Source: Oribacterium sp. P6A1
Lineage (GTDB): Bacteria > Bacillota > Clostridia > Lachnospirales > Lachnospiraceae
Reading direction: 5' to 3'
NCBI RefSeq assembly: GCF_000702885.1
Contig: NZ_JNKO01000014.1
Span: forward strand, 1-64,000
DNA length: 64,000 bases
Part shown: positions 1-6,942 of the stretch, in pieces
Layout of the letters: each line of letters opens with the position of its first letter
How positions within the stretch are numbered: the stretch's first letter is position 1
Program-made: the position numbers and the translations under genes
The notes under the pieces: generated by a model
What the model saw: the letters and a program-made list of their open reading frames with translations, nothing else
Told to the model about the DNA's origin: nothing
Database searches by the model: none

Positions 1-501
1 CCTGTAGAATTCGGTGCCAAGATCGATCTTAGTATTGAAAATGGACTCGGCAGATTGGAAAAAATATCATTCGACGCATACAATGAAAGCGAAGTATTGA
101 TATCTGCTATTGAGAATTTCTTTAAGCGTAATGGTCATTATCCTAAACGAGCACTTGCAGATAAGATTTACCGAAACAGAGAAAATCTCGCATACTGTAA
201 AGCACGCGGGATAAGACTTGCGGGACCAGCTTTAGGAAGGCCCGGAAAGAATGTTTCAATTGATAAGCACACGGAGTACGTGGATAGCGTTGACAGAATT
301 GAAGTAGAGCGAAAATTTGCATTATCAAAACATAGTCACGGTCTTGGATTAATCATGACAAAACTTGAAGAAACAAGCCGAAGCTCTATAGCACTATCGA
401 TCATATCCATGAATTTAGATTGCCTCCTCAGGCTTTCTTTGTTCCAAAAATTGATTTTGATATTTTCAAGGTACAATTGTTTATATGAGGCAGCCGTCTG
501 A
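1..501 (+). CDS. IS5/IS1182-family DDE transposase, C-terminal part (cut by window start)
   Basis: The frame is open from the first base, so the 5' part lies outside the window. The visible 166 residues match the end of the large IS5/IS1182 (DDE_Tnp_1_6) transposases: a PVEFGAK strand near the start, then the RNRENLAYC and GPALGRPGK segments, the IEVERKFALSKHSHGLG stretch around the catalytic Glu, and a helix rich in Ile, Met and Asn. It would cut and join DNA at the element ends. A hairpin (490-496 with 511-517) lies just past the stop and may be part of the IS end. The catalytic Asp residues are not visible, so I cannot say whether the element is intact. Neighbouring genes are broken mobile-DNA pieces, which fits an island edge. 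Confidence 0.8.
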   Translation, partial: PVEFGAKIDLSIENGLGRLEKISFDAYNESEVLISAIENFFKRNGHYPKRALADKIYRNRENLAYCKARGIRLAGPALGRPGKNVSIDKHTEYVDSVDRIEVERKFALSKHSHGLGLIMTKLEETSRSSIALSIISMNLDCLLRLSLFQKLILIFSRYNCLYEAAV

Positions 502-557
502 AAAATTAGGCGGTTGCTGAGCATACACTACTTAAGTTCCAGAAAGGAGAAGAACTA

Positions 558-1190
558 ATGAAAAGATTGTCGGTGATTTTTCTATCAATAGTTATGTCAA
601 TGTTTGTTTGTTCTTGCGGTGGTGACACTAAGTCAGCAGAGACAAGTTCAGTAACAGCGGAAAGTAAAGATACGGAAAAAGCTGATAACACTGCCGATTC
701 ATCAGAAGCTCCTGCTTCAGAAGAATCAAAGGACAAAATATCTGAAAGTAATGTAGTTTATACTTTTGAAGGTGAGCCTGTGGATCAATTAACGATTGAG
801 GAGATAACCATAGAACCGTACATTGTGAAAAGTGTAGATGATGCTCAATTTTATGGATGGAAAATGAAAGTCCGTAATACTTCCGGAAGTGATTTAAAAG
901 TAAAAGAAAGTTCTATGAGAATCTTTTACACTTATCTTGATGAGAATATGGATGTTTTGCAATCGAATTATATGAGTGGGGGATATGTTAATACTATCAA
1001 GGAAGGACGAGCTGAATTGCTTGAGGAGCATGCTTACCCCGCAAATTGGAGTAAAAAAGAACTGGAAGCTGTTAGATACGTGGAATTCTATGGATACACA
1101 ATAACTCTACATGGTTCACCGGATTTTGAATTCACAAGTCCGATATTAATAGACTTAAAAGAATTAAAATGTGTTAAACCTGAAAAATAG
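558..1190 (+). CDS. Putative lipoprotein of unknown function
   Basis: This is a 210-residue protein with a good ribosome site (AGAAAGGAG) 8 nt before the ATG. It starts with a short basic region, a hydrophobic stretch and a lipobox ending at Cys20 (VCSC), so it should be a membrane-anchored lipoprotein. Residues 25-65 are a Ser/Glu/Ala-rich linker; the rest (about 70-210) is a beta-rich folded domain with a pattern like FxLYD/DUF5780 extracellular domains (WKMKVRNTSG, then an IFYTYLDE strand). I cannot assign a function. It lies between a transposase and toxin-antitoxin debris, so it may be island cargo. A strong terminator follows at 1262-1296. Confidence 0.75.
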   Translation: MKRLSVIFLSIVMSMFVCSCGGDTKSAETSSVTAESKDTEKADNTADSSEAPASEESKDKISESNVVYTFEGEPVDQLTIEEITIEPYIVKSVDDAQFYGWKMKVRNTSGSDLKVKESSMRIFYTYLDENMDVLQSNYMSGGYVNTIKEGRAELLEEHAYPANWSKKELEAVRYVEFYGYTITLHGSPDFEFTSPILIDLKELKCVKPEK

Positions 1191-1261
1191 TGGATAATAA
1201 GAAAGAGTATAAAGCAAGTATTAAGCCGAAAAAAATGTTGTTTATTTAAATTTACAATAAC

Positions 1262-1296
1262 AAAAGGCAGAGGAATTGTGAACCCTCTGCCTTTTT
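1262..1296 (+). terminator. Rho-independent terminator after the lipoprotein gene
   Basis: A perfect stem AAAAGGCAGAGG / CCTCTGCCTTTT with a 9-10 nt loop ends in a T-run. Because the arms are A-rich and T-rich it could work in both directions. Confidence 0.85.
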
Positions 1297-1359
1297 ATGG
1301 TAACTATACAATCTATGTGTTGCTTATTGATGGAAAGTCAAAACACTTGTGGGCAACAA

Positions 1360-1521
1360 TCATAACTGATTCAAGTTCTTTTGAAGAGCTTCAATGCCCG
1401 TCTGAGAAACCGCAAGATAATATAGCTGTGTAACGTGAATATTTCCATGCCCCATCTGATTGCAGAGAAGATGTGCCGGGGTGTTCATCTCCGCCATAAG
1501 AGTGCCGTAAGTAAAACACAA
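1360..1521 (-). pseudogene. Tyrosine recombinase (phage integrase), C-terminal remnant
   Basis: Read on the minus strand this short frame gives about 53 residues ending in a natural stop at 1360-1362. The residues follow the end of tyrosine recombinases: a TLMAEMNTPAHLL helix where the HxxR region normally lies, then QMGHGNIHVT (the conserved LGH-like box) and Y(L)AVS with the expected nucleophile-region tyrosines. A stop codon at 1522-1524 interrupts the frame upstream, and no catalytic-domain start or Arg boxes are found on that side. I call it a decayed integrase of the element that once used the tRNA-like site at 2996-3074. Confidence 0.6.
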
Positions 1522-1643
1522 TCAATCATATGGTTGTAAATAACAAATATATTTTTCCGTTTTCACGTGCTATAGCACCCTAACAGCACTTGATTATTCC
1601 TCCTCACTCTGAGATAATATTTATTAGAAGGAGGCAAATAGAG

Positions 1644-1913
1644 ATGATCTCAACCACAGAAGAAATGACAAATTTCACATTTAAAATAGATAAAAAGACT
1701 AGAGAAGGATATAGCGCACTTTGTGAAGCTTTAGGACTTTCTATGTCAGCTGCTACACTTGCGTTGATAAGACAGGCAGTCCGTTCTCAGAGCATGACAT
1801 TTTCATTAAAAGATTCCAACGGATTAACTATAGCTGAAGGGGCAGAGTTGAAACGTCGCATCCAAGATATTGAAAAAGGCAAGGTATTCCAATGCAATAT
1901 CATCGAGGACTAA
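1644..1913 (+). CDS. RelB/DinJ-family antitoxin
   Basis: An 89-residue antitoxin. I start it at 1644 because AGGAGG lies 8-9 nt upstream; the frame stays open further upstream without a ribosome site. The N-terminus (NFTFKIDKKTREGYSALCEALGLSMSAAT) is the ribbon-helix-helix DNA-binding part of the RelB/DinJ family; the rest would wrap the toxin. In a normal operon it binds and neutralises a RelE/YoeB/Txe RNase and represses its own promoter. Here the gene 2 nt downstream is only an 18-codon toxin stub, so this antitoxin has lost its partner at this site. Confidence 0.8.
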   Translation: MISTTEEMTNFTFKIDKKTREGYSALCEALGLSMSAATLALIRQAVRSQSMTFSLKDSNGLTIAEGAELKRRIQDIEKGKVFQCNIIED

Positions 1914-1915
1914 TA

Positions 1916-1972
1916 ATGAGAAATCTATTATGGCAGTCCGATGCATGGGCAGAATATGAAGCTATACACTAA
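1916..1972 (+). pseudogene. YoeB/Txe-like toxin, 5' stub
   Basis: An ATG 2 nt after the relB stop opens a frame of 18 codons that reads MRNLLWQSDAWAEYE and then IH-stop. The first 15 residues look like the start of YoeB/Txe RNase toxins (family start: M..L.W...AW.DY..W). The match ends abruptly near 1960, where unrelated sequence leading to the next antitoxin gene begins. I infer a deletion or recombination that removed the toxin body; catalytic residues are absent, so no active toxin is made. Confidence 0.6.
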
Positions 1973-2009
1973 GGTACTAATCAATGTTATTAAACAAGGA
2001 ATTGATTAT

Positions 2010-2318
2010 ATGACTAACGAGCAAGCTTGGAATTATGCTATAGGCATGATAAAAGTTGATGGTCTTGAACCAACAGAAGACTTTAAGCAATATATAGAAA
2101 AAGAAAAACGAGGTGAATTAACCACCGAAGACCTAAAACGATACTTAGACCAAAAATATAAGATGAAAAATCAAAAAGATATCGAACAAATCTTGTTAGA
2201 AACAGATGAGTGCGCGGAAACTAATCCTGAGAGGTTAACTCATGGCGAAGTTTTTGGGATGTTAAGACAACAGATAAATGAAAAAAGGGGCAATTTAGCG
2301 TTCAAGATTGGCACTTGA
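2010..2318 (+). CDS. VbhA-like antitoxin, possibly chimeric
   Basis: A 102-residue protein starting at an ATG with AAGGA 9 nt upstream; the longer frame from 1941 lacks a ribosome site and runs through the toxin stub. Residues 1-50 follow the VbhA antitoxin pattern (AIGMIKVDGLEPTEDF, then a GELTTEDLKRYL helix); VbhA proteins inhibit Fic AMP-transferases. No Fic gene follows. Residues 55-95 (LLETDECAETNPERLTHGEVFGML) look instead like the tail of RelB/Phd-type antitoxins that normally precede a RelE toxin. The gene may be a fusion of two antitoxin fragments, or the C-terminal resemblance may be chance. Confidence 0.55.
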   Translation: MTNEQAWNYAIGMIKVDGLEPTEDFKQYIEKEKRGELTTEDLKRYLDQKYKMKNQKDIEQILLETDECAETNPERLTHGEVFGMLRQQINEKRGNLAFKIGT

Positions 2319-2342
2319 TACGTAACGGGTTACACTATAATT

Positions 2343-2621
2343 ATGATTAAATCATTTGCACACAAAGGACTGAAAGAGTTCTACGAAACCGGATCAAAAA
2401 AAGGAATACAGGCTGAACATGCTCCAAAGCTCGGAAGAATGCTTGACAGACTTGATGCAAGTGCTTCAGCACAAGATATGAACCTGCCGGGTTACAGACT
2501 ACATCCCTTAAAAGGTGATAAACAGGACATGTGGTCTGTAACAGTAAATGGTAATTGGCGAATCACCTTTTATTTTGAAGGCAATGATGCATATCTTGTG
2601 GATTATTTGGATTACCACTAA
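2343..2621 (+). CDS. higB: HigB-family toxin (RelE/ParE fold mRNA interferase)
   Basis: 92 residues with the full HigB pattern: IKSFAHKGLKEFYETGSKKGI at the start, the AxKLGRMLDRLDAS helix, PGYRLHPLKGD, and the closing strands WSVTVNGNWRITFYF and VDYLDYH. HigB cleaves mRNA on the ribosome. The partner antitoxin gene starts 17 nt after its stop, the usual toxin-first order of higBA. No clear Shine-Dalgarno is seen before the ATG. A small palindrome (GTAAC-GG-GTTAC, 2322-2333) lies just upstream and could be an autoregulatory operator. Full length, so probably functional. Confidence 0.9.
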   Translation: MIKSFAHKGLKEFYETGSKKGIQAEHAPKLGRMLDRLDASASAQDMNLPGYRLHPLKGDKQDMWSVTVNGNWRITFYFEGNDAYLVDYLDYH

Positions 2622-2638
2622 GGAAGGAGGAACTTGAA

Positions 2639-2950
2639 ATGACGAGAAGACCAACCCATCCGGGAACTGTACTTTTGGAGGATGTAATAAAGCCATTGAA
2701 TCTTTCGATTACAAGCGCGGCACAGATGCTTGGAGTTACCAGAAAAGCATTATCAGAGTTTGTAAATGAGAAAACTGCATTAAGCCCTGAAATGGCAATA
2801 AGGATAGGCAAAGCCACAAATACATCTCCGGAAAGCTGGATGAACATGCAGCAAAAACTCACTCTATGGGAAGCAGAACAACATTCACCTGACAACGTTA
2901 TTCCTTTCCCTAGCATTAACTCTGAAGAACCTGTATCTATGCAAATGTAA
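2639..2950 (+). CDS. higA: HigA-family antitoxin (HTH, XRE-like)
   Basis: 103 residues beginning TRRPTHPGTVLLEDVIKPLNLS, the family start, followed by a helix-turn-helix (SAAQMLGVTRKALSEFVNEKTALSPEMAIRIGKA) and the SPESWMNMQ segment. It binds HigB and represses the operon. AAGGAGG lies 7-8 nt upstream. The last 20 residues (PFPSINSEEP) are a short tail. This is the only complete toxin-antitoxin pair in the island. Confidence 0.9.
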   Translation: MTRRPTHPGTVLLEDVIKPLNLSITSAAQMLGVTRKALSEFVNEKTALSPEMAIRIGKATNTSPESWMNMQQKLTLWEAEQHSPDNVIPFPSINSEEPVSMQM

Positions 2951-2995
2951 CACATTTATAATTCAATCAGGTCTCCAATTAGGTCTCCAATGCCG

Positions 2996-3074
2996 AAAAC
3001 CTTAGGAAATCCAATGGTAAGATATCGGTCTCCAAAACCGCTCATGGGGGGTTCGAATCCCTCAACCCCCTGCT
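2996..3074 (+). tRNA. tRNA-Trp-like remnant (pseudo-tRNA, probable attachment scar)
   Basis: The anticodon arm CGGT-CTCCAAA-ACCG has the CCA anticodon of tRNA-Trp, and a T-arm GGGGG-TTCGAAT-CCCTC and a C-rich acceptor end AACCCCC follow at correct spacing. The D-arm side (ATCCAATGGTAAGATA) is partly conserved. The 5' acceptor strand does not pair with the 3' strand and the base after the acceptor is T followed by GCT, so I do not think it makes a working tRNA. A terminator lies 20 nt downstream, as after a real tRNA gene. The likely cause is integration into a tRNA-Trp gene. Confidence 0.45.
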
Positions 3075-3094
3075 CTATAAAAGGGCAGTAAATC

Positions 3095-3126
3095 AAGGAT
3101 TTCCGAGTAATCGGGAATCCTTTTTT
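3095..3126 (+). terminator. Rho-independent terminator after the tRNA-like remnant
   Basis: A 12-bp stem AAGGATTTCCGA / TCGGGAATCCTT (one G-T pair) with GTAA loop is followed by TTTTTT. It marks the end of the island side. Confidence 0.85.
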
Positions 3127-3268
3127 GTTGTCCGGAGAGATAATTTTCTTATCAAAATGGACCCCAGCGTGGTCTCCAATTTGGGCTCCAATGGATACTC
3201 CATATTATACTGACTCCCAAGACGATAAGCCCATAGCAGTCTTTGATTCTCAAACTCATTCATGATAA

Positions 3269-3296
3269 TTGATATGGTATTATGGATGTATATGAT
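3269..3296 (+). promoter_or_regulatory. Candidate sigma-A promoter for the zinc-ribbon gene
   Basis: TTGATA (3269-3274) and TATGAT (3291-3296) are 16 bp apart, about 20 bp before the start codon at 3317. The motif ATGATAATT occurs twice around it. Confidence 0.45.
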
Positions 3297-3316
3297 AATT
3301 ACAGTGGAGGACTCAA

Positions 3317-4459
3317 ATGACAATTCAGAATCCTAACTATATGTACTATAAGCAGCTTGCAGACACATGGAAGAGCGCTGACGGTTCCATAACTGCCATA
3401 CTTACTGATACTGTTAATATTACCGTTAATTATGGAAATGCAACAATTAATGGTTATTACGATGTGGTTCCGGCAGGCCTGGATATGACAACTTCATTTC
3501 CGGGTCTTATGGGCTTGGGAATGATGGGCGCTTTAGATGGTTTTTCATATCAGCATAACTTCGGTGAGGATCTGAAAATAAAGCTTGGTGAAACGGCCCT
3601 CAAAAAAGATAATGTGACAGCCTACAATATCGTATCTGCCTGGCATGATATTGAAGACAAACTTCACATCGATCTGGTTGCTGTTTCAACGGGTGAAAAA
3701 CTGAGTTTCACACTGTCACGGGACAAGGCATCTTCTGCCGTGACTCTGAAGGAGGGAGAAGTTCAATGTGATTGTGGACAGATTTTCTCGGGAAAGTTTT
3801 GTCCCAATTGTGGAGCTATGCGAAAAGAAAAAGATACATTTTTGTGTGAGTGCGGTTATAGCGGACCCATCAGCAGTTTTTGTCCAAACTGTGGTAAGCC
3901 GTATTCAGCACAGCCGCAGAAAATCACACCTTCACCTGCTTACTCAGTACCGAAGGCAGCCTACAGGCTTTCCGAAGATGGTACATGGCAGCCGGTACTT
4001 GATGATGGAATCGATAGTTCTCTGCAGGATGAGGAAGTCGGCTGGACATGTTCCAAATGCGGAGAAAAGTTTCAAAAGGGAGAGGTATGCCTTAAGTGTG
4101 GTGCGGAGATCAGGAAGGAACTGCTTTTCACATTGTCAGAATATAAGTCGACTAATCCCCCTCAGTATGATGGCGTACAGGTATGGAAGTTTTCAGACAC
4201 TCAGCTCATAACAGAGAGGGGTAAACATTACCGTTTCATACCTGCTACAGTTATTGAATCTGCTTTGGAAATCATCAAAAAATATGGTCTCGATAAGAAG
4301 GACGAGAATAAAAGTCTCATGCCGGCAGTTTGTGGCGGCAGTCAGTCGGTAAGTTTTTGGGATGGCGAAAAGATGGTTGGAGCTTCTACGGAAAGCATGC
4401 CGGGCGTATCAGGCGCGTACTATGAACTGATGACCCTGTTTACGACGACATCAGATTGA
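3317..4459 (+). CDS. Triple zinc-ribbon protein of unknown function
   Basis: A 380-residue soluble protein with GGAGG upstream. Residues 1-145 are a beta-rich domain; residues 55-75 are Gly/Met-rich (GLMGLGMMGALDGF). Then come zinc-ribbon units: CDCGQIFSGKFCPNCG (about 151-166), CECGYSGPISSFCPNCG (about 176-192) and, after a Pro-rich spacer, CSKCGEKFQKGEVCLKCG (about 245-262). The C-terminal 110 residues form another folded domain. Paired CxxC knuckles of this kind bind structural zinc and usually mediate protein contacts. I do not recognise the family. No partner gene is obvious: the next gene is an SDR enzyme 55 nt away. Confidence 0.75.
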   Translation: MTIQNPNYMYYKQLADTWKSADGSITAILTDTVNITVNYGNATINGYYDVVPAGLDMTTSFPGLMGLGMMGALDGFSYQHNFGEDLKIKLGETALKKDNVTAYNIVSAWHDIEDKLHIDLVAVSTGEKLSFTLSRDKASSAVTLKEGEVQCDCGQIFSGKFCPNCGAMRKEKDTFLCECGYSGPISSFCPNCGKPYSAQPQKITPSPAYSVPKAAYRLSEDGTWQPVLDDGIDSSLQDEEVGWTCSKCGEKFQKGEVCLKCGAEIRKELLFTLSEYKSTNPPQYDGVQVWKFSDTQLITERGKHYRFIPATVIESALEIIKKYGLDKKDENKSLMPAVCGGSQSVSFWDGEKMVGASTESMPGVSGAYYELMTLFTTTSD

Positions 4460-4514
4460 CAAAAATCATCACATCTATAGATATTAAATAGAATTTTTTT
4501 CGGAGGTGATATAA

Positions 4515-5327
4515 ATGGTCGATTATGGATTAACCGGCAGGGTAGCTTTGATCACAGGAGTAAATAACCCCCAGGGGATTGGCTCAGCCACAGCTTTGGC
4601 ATTTGCCCGGGAAGGGGCAAAGCTGGTTTTGGTATATAAGAAAGTGGACCGACCCTTTGATTCCCATAAGACAGACAAAAACGGAGTGGACAGATACTAT
4701 GCCGCCAATGCCGGAAACGCGGATTATCTGGAAGAAAAACTCCGGGAAATGAATACGGACTATCTGATTTTCGAAGGGGATATTTCAGATGAAGATACCG
4801 TAAAAAAGATCTATACATCGGCTTTTGAAAGATTCGGAAGAGTCGATATCCTGGTCAATAATGCCGCAACAGATGATGAAACCGGTTCCGACACCATAGA
4901 AGCCATCACTCAAAATGTTATCGATGATACATTTTCGGTAAATGTCCGGGGAAGCCTTCTGATGATAAGAGAATTTGTGAAACACCGCAGCGATTACGGA
5001 AGAATTCTTAATGTTTCCACCGATGCGGCACAGATTTTTGCCGGTCAGATAACCTATGGAGCAAGCAAAGCTACGATGGAAGCATTAACCCGCAGTATCG
5101 CCCTTGAGGTTGCAAAATATGGAATAACCGTTAATTGTATTGCCCCGGGACCGACTCAGACAGGATGGATAGATGAGGATTTTGAAAAAGTGGTTATTCC
5201 GCTTATCCCTATGGGAGAATTGATCCAGCCTCAGGATATTGCTGAAACCATGCTGTTCCTGGCAAGTGAACAGGCACGGATGATAACGGGACAGGTTATA
5301 AAAGTTTCCGGCGGGAAAGCACTGTAA
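4515..5327 (+). CDS. SDR-family NAD(P)-dependent oxidoreductase
   Basis: 270 residues with CGGAGG 8 nt upstream. It has a classical short-chain dehydrogenase layout: cofactor motif LITGVNNPQGIGSATA near residue 12, the D-rich segment after the second strand, NNAAT near residue 116, a catalytic Ser in the LNVSTDA strand, and YGASK near residue 181. The end (PGPTQTGWI, then ITGQVIKVSGG) is like 3-oxoacyl-ACP reductases. The spacing in the first motif (extra residues NPQ before GIG) resembles enoyl-ACP reductase-like or aminoglycoside-3'-type SDRs. Substrate cannot be told. It stands alone. Confidence 0.85.
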   Translation: MVDYGLTGRVALITGVNNPQGIGSATALAFAREGAKLVLVYKKVDRPFDSHKTDKNGVDRYYAANAGNADYLEEKLREMNTDYLIFEGDISDEDTVKKIYTSAFERFGRVDILVNNAATDDETGSDTIEAITQNVIDDTFSVNVRGSLLMIREFVKHRSDYGRILNVSTDAAQIFAGQITYGASKATMEALTRSIALEVAKYGITVNCIAPGPTQTGWIDEDFEKVVIPLIPMGELIQPQDIAETMLFLASEQARMITGQVIKVSGGKAL

Positions 5328-5515
5328 TATGACCAAAATATAAAAGCCTCATACTGTATCCGGAGAGGCAGGTTTCTGAAGGAATAATTTATGAATTATT
5401 TCTTCCATATAAGTGAAGGATTTAGTCCATTTAATGAAAATGTGTCTTTACTGTGATAAATTTAATGGCATCAATCAAAGTAAGACATATTGATAATTAG
5501 AGGGGTATTACAGAA

Positions 5516-5986
5516 ATGGAAACTGAATCCAAGTGGACTATAGAAGAGTTAAAGAAGTATCAGTGGGCAACATTGTTCAGCATGCATAAGGGCTATATTT
5601 GTTTTATATTAATTCTCGATATACTGTCTTTGATTGCTGCTGTTGCTGCATTTCATTATGGCTATCGTTTTCTGGGTACGGAATTCATCATATTTATATT
5701 AATCATACCTTTAGTGATTTATCTAATCACCTTGTACCGGGTAAAAAAGAATTACAAATCAAGTAAGTTCCTGCAAAGCACTGTTACAACCTTTAAATTT
5801 GCAGAAGATCGATTCGAAGCAGTAAGTGAAAGAGGACATTCTGTTATCCGATATGATGATCTCTACAAAGTAATAGAAACAAAAACAAACTTCTATCTTT
5901 ATATCAGCAATAATCAGGCTTTAACTGTAATAAAGGCAAACTGTTCCGATGAACTAGTGTCATTTTTAAAAGGCCGTATAATATAA
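5516..5986 (+). CDS. YcxB-like membrane protein
   Basis: 156 residues: a cytosolic N-terminus, two close transmembrane helices (about residues 28-50 and 54-76), a basic turn (RVKKNYKSSK), and a soluble C-terminal domain with FKFAEDRFEAVSERGHSVIRYDDLYKVIETKTNFYLYISNNQA. That C-terminal pattern is the YcxB family (PF14317), of unknown biochemical role. AGAGGGG lies about 10 nt before the ATG. Single gene with 190 nt of unremarkable sequence before it. Confidence 0.7.
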   Translation: METESKWTIEELKKYQWATLFSMHKGYICFILILDILSLIAAVAAFHYGYRFLGTEFIIFILIIPLVIYLITLYRVKKNYKSSKFLQSTVTTFKFAEDRFEAVSERGHSVIRYDDLYKVIETKTNFYLYISNNQALTVIKANCSDELVSFLKGRII

Positions 5987-5993
5987 TATTTTT

Positions 5994-6260
5994 GTCAAAA
6001 GGTTCTTCACGGTGGATGTAACCTTTACAGACGGAACAGCAGTAATTGCACTGGTGGCCATGATAAAGACCATATACTCAATTGTCCGCACCATCGGGCG
6101 TGGTGTTTACTTTGCCTGTTAGCCCATGATAGGTGTCCTCTTTAGCGGGAAAGATTACGATGGAATATGCAAAGTATTTATCACAGGTCTTATCCGGGGC
6201 ACCGCTTACGCAGCGGGTCTAGCTGCATTTCTAATTGTATTCAGGAATCCGGTTCATTAA
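5994..6260 (+). pseudogene. Membrane-protein remnant with an in-frame stop
   Basis: One frame reads through 88 codons with a single TAG at 6120-6122. The translated pieces are DVTFTDGTAVIALVAMIKT... and, after the stop, PMIGVLFSGKDYDGICKVFITGLIRGTAYAAGL..., both with membrane-helix character and ending in a normal TAA at 6258. No start codon with a ribosome site is visible and the 5' part is missing. I do not recognise the parent family. The frame after the stop keeps protein-like composition, so the decay looks recent. Confidence 0.45.
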
Positions 6261-6278
6261 AGACTCATGGAGGAATAA

Positions 6279-6881
6279 ATGAAAATATACGTTGATTTTG
6301 ATGATTGCCTCTGCGAAACAGCAAGACATTTTTCCGGCTTTGTAAAGGAGCTTTTTAACAAAGATGTTCCCTACGAAGACATCAAATACTTTGACCTTCA
6401 GAGGTCCTTTTCTCTGGAAAACGACCAGTATGAATATATGATGATCGAAGCCCACAAACCGGAGATACTTCTGTCCTATGAAGAAACTCCCGGTGCTTCC
6501 GAAACCATCAACAGCCTGCTTGATAAAGGTCATGAGGTTTCCATAATCACAGGACGTCCAGGCAGTGCTTATGAGGCCTCCCGCACATGGCTTGACAACC
6601 ATAGTCTTGACCGGGTCAGGCTGTACTGTCTCAACAAATACGGAAGAGACAGTTTTATCAGGAACAGTGATTTCAATCTTGAACTCGAAGATTACTATAA
6701 GATGCATTTCGATTATGCCATTGAAGATTCTCCCAAGGCCTTTAAGTTTTTTGATCATCTGCCGGATTTAAAAGTAATGGTTTTTGACCGCCCATGGAAC
6801 AGGACCTCAGAACTCCCGGGAAAGAACTATCACCGCTGTTCAGACTGGAAAACCATAAAAGAGCACATATCGGAAATCTGA
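6279..6881 (+). CDS. HAD-superfamily 5'(3')-deoxyribonucleotidase-like hydrolase
   Basis: 200 residues with GGAGG 8 nt upstream. The N-terminus YVDFDDCLCET is HAD motif I (nucleophile Asp followed by the acid/base Asp). Motif II is the Thr of SIITGRPGSA near residue 90, and AIEDSPKA near residue 150 supplies the motif IV acidic residues. The size and the cap position fit the NT5C/YqfW-like group, which dephosphorylates nucleoside monophosphates. Substrate is inferred only from family resemblance. The next gene starts 60 nt downstream, possibly cotranscribed. Confidence 0.75.
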   Translation: MKIYVDFDDCLCETARHFSGFVKELFNKDVPYEDIKYFDLQRSFSLENDQYEYMMIEAHKPEILLSYEETPGASETINSLLDKGHEVSIITGRPGSAYEASRTWLDNHSLDRVRLYCLNKYGRDSFIRNSDFNLELEDYYKMHFDYAIEDSPKAFKFFDHLPDLKVMVFDRPWNRTSELPGKNYHRCSDWKTIKEHISEI

Positions 6882-6942
6882 AGTAACCCATAAAAGTATA
6901 TATGGTCACTGTAGTCATTACAAACCGGATCGTGAGAATACC

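Larger units (their letters stand above)
2970..3191 (+). repeat. Paired GGTCTCCAA direct repeats around a tRNA-like remnant
   Basis: GGTCTCCAA occurs at 2970-2978, 2982-2990, 3027-3035 and 3171-3179, with a one-mismatch copy GGGCTCCAA at 3183-3191. The first two and the last two are each spaced 12 bp start to start, one pair on each side of the middle copy, which coincides with the anticodon loop of the tRNA-Trp-like remnant. This arrangement resembles core-type and arm-type integrase sites at an attachment junction; that reading is inference. Confidence 0.5.

Noticed and set aside
3093-3323. Minus-strand frame across the tRNA-like remnant
   Set aside because: It contains the EGFEPP-type peptide that results from translating a tRNA T-arm backwards, a known annotation artefact.
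5395-5425. AT-rich inverted repeat GGAATAATT/AATTATTTC after the SDR gene
   Set aside because: The stem is short and imperfect, with no T-run; too weak to call a terminator.
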